NCBI RefSeq assembly: GCF_002903165.1
Contig: NZ_PPSK01000015.1
Location: 28,149 to 92,148 of the forward strand
Reading direction: 5' to 3'
Length of the DNA stretch: 64,000 nt
Source: Halopseudomonas oceani
GTDB taxonomy: Bacteria > Pseudomonadota > Gammaproteobacteria > Pseudomonadales > Pseudomonadaceae
Part shown: in pieces, positions 16,191 to 24,254 of the stretch
Layout of the letters: each line of letters begins with the position of its first letter
How positions within the stretch are numbered: position 1 is the first letter of the stretch
The notes under the pieces: generated by a model
What the model was told of the DNA's origin: nothing
What the model saw: only the letters and a program-made list of their open reading frames with translations
Databases searched by the model: none
Program-made: the position numbers and the translations under genes

Positions 16191-18064
16191 GTCTCAACCT
16201 CAGCTTCTTCCTCATCATCTAACAACGCCTCCTCAGGTGTTGCCAGTGCATCACTCACAACCACATTGTGACGCAGACGCTGCAGAAGAGCCTCACGACG
16301 GGCTCCATAAAATCTAAAAAAGTCTTTGAAATCTAAGCTGGCGCTATCATCCAGCAGCAAGTCAGCCTGCGTCACGCCTGTGCCTTTGTTTGAGATCCAC
16401 TCATCCAGGGCCATGTCGTTCTTCGAGCGGTTCTGGGATGCATTTAGCAGATGTAAGTTAGCAATCGAATTCCAGTTGAGCGGATTTCGGTAGAACGCCA
16501 TCAAGTCCGCGTCCTCTTTGAGAAAAGCGTGGCCAGAAAGTGAGACCTTGGTAAAAGCGCTTTTGGGGTGCAGATGATCGATATCCAGCTGCAGATTCTC
16601 ATTAATTTCCGGGAACAAAAGGCTCAAAACAGAGCGACAGCGAGGATCTCCATACTGGATATCCAGCAACCCCCTAAGATACGCCTCATCAAAGCGCATA
16701 TCCTTGTTGGTTCCTGTGAACGCCTCAATAATCTCCTCAAGAGGGAACGTTTTTTTCTCAAGGTGCCTTGTGAGCAAGCGCTGCATTCGTGACAGCACAC
16801 CGTCTGCCTGGCCGCCGAATATACCTCGCAGCAAAACCATGTGCAGCCAACGCGATAGGGCCAGTCGCTCATCGCGCAGATGGTTCAGATTCGTGATGCT
16901 CAAGTAAAGCGGCTGGTCTTTGAAAGACTGTTTATACAGATAGAAGGCCAGCGGAATCACTGCGTTCTTTGCTCTCAGCGAGTGGTCGTTAAACCCAAGC
17001 CTGCGCAACAAAGTGAACGTTGCAACGATGCAGGAGCGGATTTGCTTCCATTGAGACTGGATGATACTGACCCGGTCAGCATCAAAGTTCTTGACCTTAA
17101 ACCGGACGTCCGCGTCTGTCAGCATCAAGCACGTCTTCAGAACCCAATCGCGGCCAATCGAAAACTGCATTTCAGAGCTCTGCCTCACCTCGGCAATCAG
17201 CTCGTCTATGTCTTTGCGCGCATCGCCCTCCCAGTTCGCGATGGCGATGGACATCAGCAGGTCCGAAAAAGCCAGAGGTGTACCACCACTGTTGGTGCGG
17301 ATGAAAACATCAAGGACGTAATCTATGTCCTGGCTTTCTTCGTTGTAAAAGTGAATAACCTCCGCGCGCCGCACCAGGTAGTACAAACGGTTCAGCGCTT
17401 TGATGGCAAAACTGTCGCCAGCAAGGCCCTCCTGCTCCAGGTACGGAAGCACAACCTCCAGCAGAATTTGATCATCTGATTTCACTTCAGGGAGAGATAA
17501 AACCTTGCCCACCTCAAACCAGTAGGATGTTGCATCACTCTGATACGCAGCAACCTGCTTCTCTGTCAGGAAGCGGAAGTCGTAGTGAACCATTGCCTCG
17601 TTATCATCGCCGTCCACACCTTTACGCAAGTTCAAATAGAGCCGGCGCGGTGGAAGCGCCTGGTCGTTACGCGTGTTGGGCCACCAGACTCGGGGCTGCT
17701 TGTAGGCATAAGTGCCCTTCAGACCGATATAAATTGAAGTGAGACGCTGCTGCCCATCAATGACCGCCTTGAAGTCCTTGAAGTCCCCCTTGGTCGCCAC
17801 ATAGTCGTTCGATTCCTTAAATCGTTGGCAATAGTCGGTGAGGAAACTGTAAAAACGGTACTTGTCCTTGATCTCGGGGCTCGTTACGTCCCAAAACATA
17901 AAAGTGTTGATAGGATAATCGCGCATCAGCGAGTCAAACAGCGTACAAATTTGTTGGGTAGACCAGACAAAATTGCGCTGGATCGCGGGCAACAAAAACG
18001 TTCGGTCATCAATATTGCGTATAGCTTGACGAATAGTGATTGCCCGCTCAAAACGGCCTGCCAT
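16187..18064 (-). CDS. GmrSD-like DUF262/DUF1524 protein within BREX
   Basis: A 625-aa fusion. The N-terminal DUF262 domain has the conserved FLLPAIQRNFVW start and the DGQQRLTS motif (NTP-binding, GmrS-type). The C-terminal DUF1524 part has an HNH-like nuclease signature, DIDHLHPKSAF followed by ANLHLLNASQNRSKND. Such fused proteins are type IV restriction enzymes that cut modified DNA, for example phage DNA with glucosylated bases. It sits between pglX and pglZ and overlaps pglZ, so it is expressed with BREX. It probably complements BREX against phages with modified genomes; this is inference from the family. Confidence 0.85.
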   Translation of the reverse strand: MAGRFERAITIRQAIRNIDDRTFLLPAIQRNFVWSTQQICTLFDSLMRDYPINTFMFWDVTSPEIKDKYRFYSFLTDYCQRFKESNDYVATKGDFKDFKAVIDGQQRLTSIYIGLKGTYAYKQPRVWWPNTRNDQALPPRRLYLNLRKGVDGDDNEAMVHYDFRFLTEKQVAAYQSDATSYWFEVGKVLSLPEVKSDDQILLEVVLPYLEQEGLAGDSFAIKALNRLYYLVRRAEVIHFYNEESQDIDYVLDVFIRTNSGGTPLAFSDLLMSIAIANWEGDARKDIDELIAEVRQSSEMQFSIGRDWVLKTCLMLTDADVRFKVKNFDADRVSIIQSQWKQIRSCIVATFTLLRRLGFNDHSLRAKNAVIPLAFYLYKQSFKDQPLYLSITNLNHLRDERLALSRWLHMVLLRGIFGGQADGVLSRMQRLLTRHLEKKTFPLEEIIEAFTGTNKDMRFDEAYLRGLLDIQYGDPRCRSVLSLLFPEINENLQLDIDHLHPKSAFTKVSLSGHAFLKEDADLMAFYRNPLNWNSIANLHLLNASQNRSKNDMALDEWISNKGTGVTQADLLLDDSASLDFKDFFRFYGARREALLQRLRHNVVVSDALATPEEALLDDEEEAEVET

Positions 18065-18065
18065 A

Positions 18066-19829
18066 TCAGCTTTCCTTGCTCGCTAGCCCGGGGATTTTTT
18101 TCAGTGCATCCCCCAGCTTGAGATAATTGACTTTAACACCATCATCCAGATCCAACTCGAGCTGCTGCGTAGCTAACGGATAGAGCGTGTCACGCTCGTA
18201 GTCGTCCAATTCCAGCAGTTGCTTTTTGATGGTCTCGGATTCCTTGCCCGCTTTGGTTTTTTCTGCCTGACCCGCTGAAGGGTTGATAGCCACCTGTTTC
18301 AAGTAGTCTAAGCGTGAGGCAAGCTTTTTACGGAAGTCACGCAGGTAGCTGAGCACTACGCTGACGGTGTCCGGACGGTAACGGTGTAGGTAGACCAATG
18401 CGCTGAAGGTGCCCTTGGGGCTGCTGAACAGCCAGTAGATGGGACGCTTCTTGTAGCGCTTCACATGGTCGGCATAGAACTCGCCCAGGAAGTAGTCGCG
18501 TAGGCTGTAGTTGCGCTTGCCCTTGACGTTGAGCGCCTGCTCGATGAAGGCCAGGTTGTCTTCGTAATGCGCATCGCCAAAGGCCACACGCAAGAACTGG
18601 CGGAAACGCAAGGTGATGTCGTCCGGGAACCAGTCGCCATCCAACAGCGGGATCACATTGTCGTCATCGGCCGGGAAGCTGGGCTGTGGCACTTGGCTCA
18701 GATAGTCCACCAGCGTTTCACCCTGGTTGGCCAGGATCAGCCCCGGTTTGTCGAGGCTGTAGCGGCCGAACATGCAGCCCACGGCGTAGCTCACCAGCTC
18801 GCGCATGGTGTCGGCCAACAGCATCGTCTCCAACTCCTCCTCGCTCTTGTCACCGCCGTAGCGGTAGTGCGGATTGCAGGTGAGCGTGACCTCACTAAGG
18901 TCAACCTTCTCATCAAGCTCATCCTGCAGGCCGTAGGCGTCAATAAAGATGCGATTGTTCTCCTGCTCCAGGAGCTGCATCTTCAGCGTCATCTCGCGCC
19001 AGTAAGCGCGGAGCTTCTGGTAGCTGGCCTGGAGCATGGGCTGGCGGTGGTCGGGGTGCAGCAGAGCGAGTCCGATGAAGTCCCATGAGACCTCGTAAGA
19101 ATCCCAATCTCGGCGCGAAAGATCAGTTATCGATTCGATGATCTTGGTGACGTCAACTGATGCATTGGGAAGTGGAATTTTCCCAATATCACCGGGGTTG
19201 GCGTTCAGAGTTGGGTTAATTGCCTTACCCAGAACGACGTGCGCCTTCGAGTTCAAAAGCCCAGCATATAGGCTTGAATCCCCGTCGCAGAACATCGCAT
19301 TCGACGCGGAACTAAAGAGGAATCCTTTGGGCAGCATTCTTATAGAAAATGCACCGCTGGTGATTGACGTCCAAGAAAGGCCAGGCTTGAAGATAAAGTC
19401 TAGGTTTAAGTTGACGGCACGGATGCGTCCGCTCTCGTGCTCCTCAGTCTGTAAACGGTGACCATCATTTTCCCAGTTTACAACGTCATCAAAATTCCCA
19501 TACCACTTCCTGTATTCACCTCCATTGGCATACGGAAACCATCGAAGGCACGACTTAGCCGCCTCAGACCTTGATTGACTGAATCCAATGCACTGTATAG
19601 AAACCTCATGCCATGACCGCACAAAAACTGCGTTGAGCCCAGTTGCCATTCCCTTACGTGTGGAGCAGTCGTTAGAAATGAGGTGTCCTTTTTCAAACGA
19701 ACCGATAACGGCATCCGACAGCCAATAGGCAACAGGACTCCCTGGAATCTTCTTGAAGTCCGCTGCCGAAGCCCGAAAAAAGTACTTCTCCATGCCCTGC
19801 TCGCGGCCGCTGTTTTGGTGATCACTCAT
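18066..19829 (-). CDS. pglX: PglX, C-terminal (specificity) half of split gene
   Basis: A 587-aa protein matching the C-terminal half of BREX adenine methyltransferase PglX: YFFRASAADFKKIPGSPVAYW at the N-terminus (the usual mid-protein block), then the target-recognition region and the C-terminal helical part. Together with the 603-aa N-terminal half at 24251-26062 it adds up to about 1190 aa, close to a full PglX, so little or nothing was lost. It starts with an ATG overlapping the stop of the reverse transcriptase gene. It may dock with the N-terminal half as a two-subunit enzyme, or be inactive. Confidence 0.85.
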   Translation of the reverse strand: MSDHQNSGREQGMEKYFFRASAADFKKIPGSPVAYWLSDAVIGSFEKGHLISNDCSTRKGMATGLNAVFVRSWHEVSIQCIGFSQSRSEAAKSCLRWFPYANGGEYRKWYGNFDDVVNWENDGHRLQTEEHESGRIRAVNLNLDFIFKPGLSWTSITSGAFSIRMLPKGFLFSSASNAMFCDGDSSLYAGLLNSKAHVVLGKAINPTLNANPGDIGKIPLPNASVDVTKIIESITDLSRRDWDSYEVSWDFIGLALLHPDHRQPMLQASYQKLRAYWREMTLKMQLLEQENNRIFIDAYGLQDELDEKVDLSEVTLTCNPHYRYGGDKSEEELETMLLADTMRELVSYAVGCMFGRYSLDKPGLILANQGETLVDYLSQVPQPSFPADDDNVIPLLDGDWFPDDITLRFRQFLRVAFGDAHYEDNLAFIEQALNVKGKRNYSLRDYFLGEFYADHVKRYKKRPIYWLFSSPKGTFSALVYLHRYRPDTVSVVLSYLRDFRKKLASRLDYLKQVAINPSAGQAEKTKAGKESETIKKQLLELDDYERDTLYPLATQQLELDLDDGVKVNYLKLGDALKKIPGLASKES

Positions 19830-22800
19830 TCTTTCTCTCCCGCCGGCAATACCTTGCGGCCAAAATCAATTTCAAATCCATCCGGCACCGGTTTGAACGG
19901 TTTGGCCGGGGAGCGATAGCTGCTCTGGAACTGGCGCAGCGACCGCACGTCAATCTCGCCGATCACGCAATAGTCGGTCACACCGCCCTTAACTCGCAGC
20001 ACATCACGCTCCCAACTGTCTTTTGCGGGGGCGCGGATGCGGCTATCACCGTATTGGCGGTCATTGCACTGGATGATGTAGGCGTGCATATCCAGCGCAG
20101 CGGACTCCACCAAGGCATTGAAGGTCTCGGTGTCCTGGTTCCACTCAGGCACAAACAACGCGTCCACCTTGCCGCGAAGGCCGGCACGATAGCTGATGTT
20201 GGTCAGTTCGCTGCAGATCAGCAGGGCAAAACGCAAGTCACCATGCTGCAGAATGGGCGGTGTTCGCCACGCCTTGTCAGCTCTCAACTCCAAGCCAGCC
20301 AGACGCTGCAGCTCCCGTTCCTCATGCAGGGCTGGGCGCTGTTTGTCCTGCCGATAGATCATCAACGAAGGGAAGCCCAGGCCATCGTGCGACAGCGCAA
20401 CCCAAACCTGGTTGCGCACGCGCCCTTTACTGGCGTGCAGGTATTCAATGCCAGTGATCAGCGAAATGCCGCGCCCCTGAAGCTTGCGCGCAATACGGAT
20501 GAACCAGTGCGCGGGCAAGGCCAACTCGGGCAGAACTAAATAACGGCTTTCCCTTGGCTGAGCAATCACGCCATCCAACAGACGGCAAAGGCGTGCGTAA
20601 CGCTCAGCATCGGGATCGGACATGCGCATGACCGAGGCCGTCCAGCTCGCCATCTGCGTTTTCCAGCTGGAGACGGCGATCCCGTACTTGGGCTGGGGCT
20701 GGCCATCCGGGATCTGTAGCACGCCGTGCTTGTCGAAAGCGGGCGCTGCATCACCAAGCTCGAAGCCGCGTACAGCGAGGACGACAGCTTGCATGGCCCC
20801 GTGCGCCGCAGCATCGTAGGCCGCCTTGTTCAGGATAAACAGCTCCGGCAGGTTGTAAGGCCGGGTGGCAAACAGCAGCCCGTGCGGCAAACCTTTGAAG
20901 CGGATCCACTTGGCAAGCACTTGGCTGCCGTCGAGCACGGTCTCTGGCAGCAAATCAGCCGCATGGGTGCAGGATGCTGCGGCCTTCTTCGCAGGGATGC
21001 CACGCTGGGCCACCATTTCCTCGGGCAAGCCAAGGAAGCGGAACGGCATATGCGCCAGATCGAATGAGAACAGCCTTGCTTGCTGAGTTTGGAAGCCCTT
21101 GATTGGGAACAAATACCAATTCAGGAAAGCATCGATATTCGCCGGTGCGTAGCCCTCCATATGTGCCAGCCAGGCCGCCTTACCGTCTTTCGATAGCCGG
21201 GGCGGGAAGGCTGCGCTGATGCTCTCGCGTACCGTGCTGAAGAGCTGCTTTTGCCAGCGATCGAGCATTTCGCTGTGGCTTGGTTTGTCTTCTGCGGGGC
21301 ACGCCTTAATGCTGAGCTCGCAACCTTGTGACACTTGCGTACACAGTTGCTCCAGCCCCCGCAAGATCTGTCGAAGGGCTGAGAAGTCTTCGCATGCCGT
21401 AGCGAGGCGAATAACCCGAGGCAGGTAGAGCGACAGATCAAAAAACTGTGGCAGCACCAGCACGTGCTGAACAAAGGCACGGAAGAATGCCTGCCGATGC
21501 TCGCGCCACGCGTCTGGCTGCAGGTCACGTTCGTAGGCTTCAAAGTCGCGCAGCTTGATGGCAAAGCCCGCGCGGCGCATGGTCAGGGCATCCGCCTTGC
21601 GCAGGTTGTCGGCGGCCTCACCGTCGCTTTGCGTGGCGGCTAGCAGATCGGTAGCCACGTGGCTGGCTGCGCGCGGCAAACGGGGCATGGCGCGCCATTC
21701 GCTGGCGCGTTGGTGGATCTGGTGGGCGATGGCATCCACCAGGGTTTTACCCGGCTCGCCCGCCAACATGAACACCTTGTTCTTGGCGTTGGCAAAGCGG
21801 ATCTGGCTGTCGCTCAAGTAGCTGGGCTGAAAACCGATCTGCTTATGCTCCTCGCTCGGCACCCACGCCAGCATGCCGCTGGAGCGGGCGAACAGCCACT
21901 CCCACAGCTCAGCCGTGGAACGGAAGCTGGCACCGTTCTCCATGACCAGGAGGATGTCATCTACATAGCGGCCGTAGTACAGCGGCGCAATCTGCTGCTC
22001 GACGACGCGATCCAGCTCAATCAGCGCAACGTTCGCCACCACGGCTGAAGCTGGCAGACCTACGGGCAGGCCCCTCTTCAGCGGCGTGGCTGCCGCCCAT
22101 GCCTGCAGCGCCTGAATGAAGAGGCGATGCAGCTTAGATTGAGCGGGAGACAGTTCCAGCCCCAGCACATCCGTAACGAAGGCTGGATTGAGCATGAAGC
22201 CAGGATTCAGCTCGTGATAGAAAGAGCTGACATCCGCCGTGAGCGCTACGATCTTCTTGTCTGCGTCCAACGCAGTACGCATGGCCTCGATACCCTGGTC
22301 ACGCCAGTCGCGGAAAGGCTTCAGGTACGGCTGAAAAGAGCCCAGCGAGAACGCATTGATGCCTTTCCCATCTTGCGTGCGACGCAATCGGTTGCCATAG
22401 GCACAGTCGGTCAACTGGGCATCGAACAGATGGCCAACCTCCAACATCCAGAGGGTGGACAGCACATGAAAGTCCAGGCTGCACTGGGCCATCACTCGAA
22501 ATTCGGCTTTGGGCTTTTGGGGATGTTCGCCTTCAGCCAGAAGGCCACAGGCATGGGCCCACTCCTCGGCCGGAGATGAAAAGATCAGGCCATTGCCATT
22601 CTGCTTGCGATACTCATCCCAGCAAGACATGTCCACCGACTTGGTGGCCAGAGTCCAGCCGCCGATAAACTCGGGTTGAATGACCCAGGACTCATCATCG
22701 CTAAGCAGCTTCGCGAGCAAAGCAGTCAGGTTGGCATGGAGTGCGTCCTCGTAGTTCGCAATCGCGTCCAGCGATGCATGAGACGAGTAGTACAGGTCCA

Positions 22801-22846
22801 CCTTGGCTTTGCGGTAAGCCAGGCCTAAGGCTTGGAGGGAAGTCAT
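19826..22846 (-). CDS. Defence reverse transcriptase-nitrilase fusion (DRT type)
   Basis: A 1006-aa fusion. The N-terminal half is a reverse transcriptase with catalytic YVDD at residues 294-297 (YYGRYVDDILLVM) and an upstream ALTADVSSFYHEL aspartate block. The C-terminal part from about residue 720 is a nitrilase domain with the Glu-Lys-Cys triad, Glu774 (VLPELALP), Lys835 (RQDKQRP) and Cys878 (LICSEL). RT-nitrilase fusions belong to the unknown-group RTs of DRT defence systems (UG1, DRT type 1; UG5 is an alternative). It overlaps its neighbours by ATGA junctions and lies inside pglX. RBS GGAGGGG precedes the ATG. Confidence 0.9.
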   Translation of the reverse strand: MTSLQALGLAYRKAKVDLYYSSHASLDAIANYEDALHANLTALLAKLLSDDESWVIQPEFIGGWTLATKSVDMSCWDEYRKQNGNGLIFSSPAEEWAHACGLLAEGEHPQKPKAEFRVMAQCSLDFHVLSTLWMLEVGHLFDAQLTDCAYGNRLRRTQDGKGINAFSLGSFQPYLKPFRDWRDQGIEAMRTALDADKKIVALTADVSSFYHELNPGFMLNPAFVTDVLGLELSPAQSKLHRLFIQALQAWAAATPLKRGLPVGLPASAVVANVALIELDRVVEQQIAPLYYGRYVDDILLVMENGASFRSTAELWEWLFARSSGMLAWVPSEEHKQIGFQPSYLSDSQIRFANAKNKVFMLAGEPGKTLVDAIAHQIHQRASEWRAMPRLPRAASHVATDLLAATQSDGEAADNLRKADALTMRRAGFAIKLRDFEAYERDLQPDAWREHRQAFFRAFVQHVLVLPQFFDLSLYLPRVIRLATACEDFSALRQILRGLEQLCTQVSQGCELSIKACPAEDKPSHSEMLDRWQKQLFSTVRESISAAFPPRLSKDGKAAWLAHMEGYAPANIDAFLNWYLFPIKGFQTQQARLFSFDLAHMPFRFLGLPEEMVAQRGIPAKKAAASCTHAADLLPETVLDGSQVLAKWIRFKGLPHGLLFATRPYNLPELFILNKAAYDAAAHGAMQAVVLAVRGFELGDAAPAFDKHGVLQIPDGQPQPKYGIAVSSWKTQMASWTASVMRMSDPDAERYARLCRLLDGVIAQPRESRYLVLPELALPAHWFIRIARKLQGRGISLITGIEYLHASKGRVRNQVWVALSHDGLGFPSLMIYRQDKQRPALHEERELQRLAGLELRADKAWRTPPILQHGDLRFALLICSELTNISYRAGLRGKVDALFVPEWNQDTETFNALVESAALDMHAYIIQCNDRQYGDSRIRAPAKDSWERDVLRVKGGVTDYCVIGEIDVRSLRQFQSSYRSPAKPFKPVPDGFEIDFGRKVLPAGEKE

Positions 22847-24087
22847 GCGCCCCTCCGGTTTGGTGTCACAATCCGTGCTGAATTCTGACGTCTCATCATT
22901 TCAATGATGTTCCCCACCCGGCGCAATAAGTCGTCATAAGTCATGATGTCGAGCATGTTGGCGTATTTACGCCGGATGATTTCAAAGTCAAAACGCTGCT
23001 GCCCCACAAAATCGTTATCACGCCCGAGCAGGATCATTGCCTTGGGATTGGTGATCTTGAGCTCAATCCAAGTTGGCAACTCACTTTTCCGCTTGTTGTA
23101 GATTTCCTTCTCACCCGCGTGCCCCCATTTACTCAGGTGGAATAGATATTTTTCCGCCTGCATGACAGATCCGGCCAACTCTTTCTTCGGTGTGTGGCTG
23201 TCACGGTATGTGCTGCGGGACACCATTGCATTCGGAAAGGGCTTTTTGACTTCGATGATGTCGATGTTGCCATTCGCATCGACCAGCATCAGGTCGATGT
23301 AACGGTCGGTGGTTTTGGAAGCATTGGTGTAGAAGTCCTTGATATGGACATTCTCAAGTACCGCAACATACTTGGGGAAAACAAACAACAGCAAGCCCAA
23401 TATCTTGGCCTGCCAGTCCTTCTCAGAGTACGCATCCACCTGCTTCAGCATGGACTCCAATTCTGCATGAACATACTCAAACTTTTGCAGCTCAAAGTTG
23501 GAAACAATGCTTTCACGGGACGCAGCAGGGAGCTTCTTCTTGCGCTTCAGGTACTGATTCAGCTGGCCTTCGGCATCCGAGATCGTTCCAAAATAGTCTT
23601 TGAGAACCCGCACAATACGGGCTCGGGCGTAATGGGTGAGCTCGGTGCTGGTCGGAAAGGTTTTTAGAAGCTGCTCAAAATCCGCCAACGGGATGGCGCT
23701 TTCGTTGTCACCGCCAACGACGATAGGTTCATCAATCAATTCATCGATTCTTCGGAACACCGAAATATCGCGCTGCGCAATGAATGTGCTCGGTACCAGC
23801 GTCATCCCTCTGTCGAGCAGAAGGTCGTGCTTAAGGCCAAGCACGTCACCATTGATCTTGTAGTAGCCGTCCTCCAATAGGCCGAGCAAAAAGATGCGTT
23901 CGCTGTCGTCCCTCTCTTCAGAGGATGCAGACTGGGTCAGCAGATCTGCACCAGTGAAGGTGAACGTGCGGCGCAGAGTCACTTCGCCGTCTTGCCGCAG
24001 CTTCTCATCGAGCCAACGCGCATCGTTGAAGCGATCAGGCTGATACGTCAGTAGCAGTTGGTTCTCTTCGGCGAAAATACTGATCAC
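22843..24087 (-). CDS. Shedu-type (DUF4263) nuclease
   Basis: A 414-aa protein with a C-terminal PD-(D/E)XK nuclease core, TDRYIDLMLVDANG then IDIIEVKKP (Asp265, Glu279, Lys281), as in the SduA/DUF4263 family of the Shedu anti-phage system. The N-terminal 200 residues are the variable sensory part typical of these proteins. It starts with a GTG that overlaps the stop of the ATPase stub (TAGTG), with GAGGT ahead. It is coupled to the RT gene downstream. SduA normally acts alone; here it is embedded in the BREX operon. Confidence 0.82.
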   Translation of the reverse strand: MISIFAEENQLLLTYQPDRFNDARWLDEKLRQDGEVTLRRTFTFTGADLLTQSASSEERDDSERIFLLGLLEDGYYKINGDVLGLKHDLLLDRGMTLVPSTFIAQRDISVFRRIDELIDEPIVVGGDNESAIPLADFEQLLKTFPTSTELTHYARARIVRVLKDYFGTISDAEGQLNQYLKRKKKLPAASRESIVSNFELQKFEYVHAELESMLKQVDAYSEKDWQAKILGLLLFVFPKYVAVLENVHIKDFYTNASKTTDRYIDLMLVDANGNIDIIEVKKPFPNAMVSRSTYRDSHTPKKELAGSVMQAEKYLFHLSKWGHAGEKEIYNKRKSELPTWIELKITNPKAMILLGRDNDFVGQQRFDFEIIRRKYANMLDIMTYDDLLRRVGNIIEMMRRQNSARIVTPNRRGA

Positions 24088-24254
24088 TAATCAACCTCAC
24101 GCGTGTCCTTTGGCCCGCCCTGAATCAGAAAGGCCTTGAACAGCTGGATCTTGCTGGCGCCGTTCTCGCTGATGACGATGTTGATGCCCGGCGTGAAGTC
24201 GATGGCCAGATCGGTGAAGGCAATGAAGTTCTTGAGCTGCAGGTTGGTGATCAT
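24087..24254 (-). pseudogene. Truncated AAA/OLD-type ATPase N-terminus
   Basis: A 55-codon frame beginning MITNLQLKNFIAF and continuing to a P-loop-like SENGASKIQL. It matches the first strand and Walker A region of AAA15/OLD-type ATPases (normally GENGAGKTQL), but Gly and Ser/Thr of the loop are replaced and the rest is missing. Its ATG overlaps the stop of the pglX N-terminal half (ATGA) and its stop overlaps the start of the nuclease gene. It may now serve only as a translational bridge. It shows that the cassette once carried an ATPase. Confidence 0.7.

Noticed and set aside
19826..22846. Retron or group II intron reverse transcriptase
   Set aside because: It has a fused nitrilase domain with a complete Glu-Lys-Cys triad and no maturase or msr/msd-like structured RNA in the coupled gene junctions. 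It fits DRT-type enzymes.
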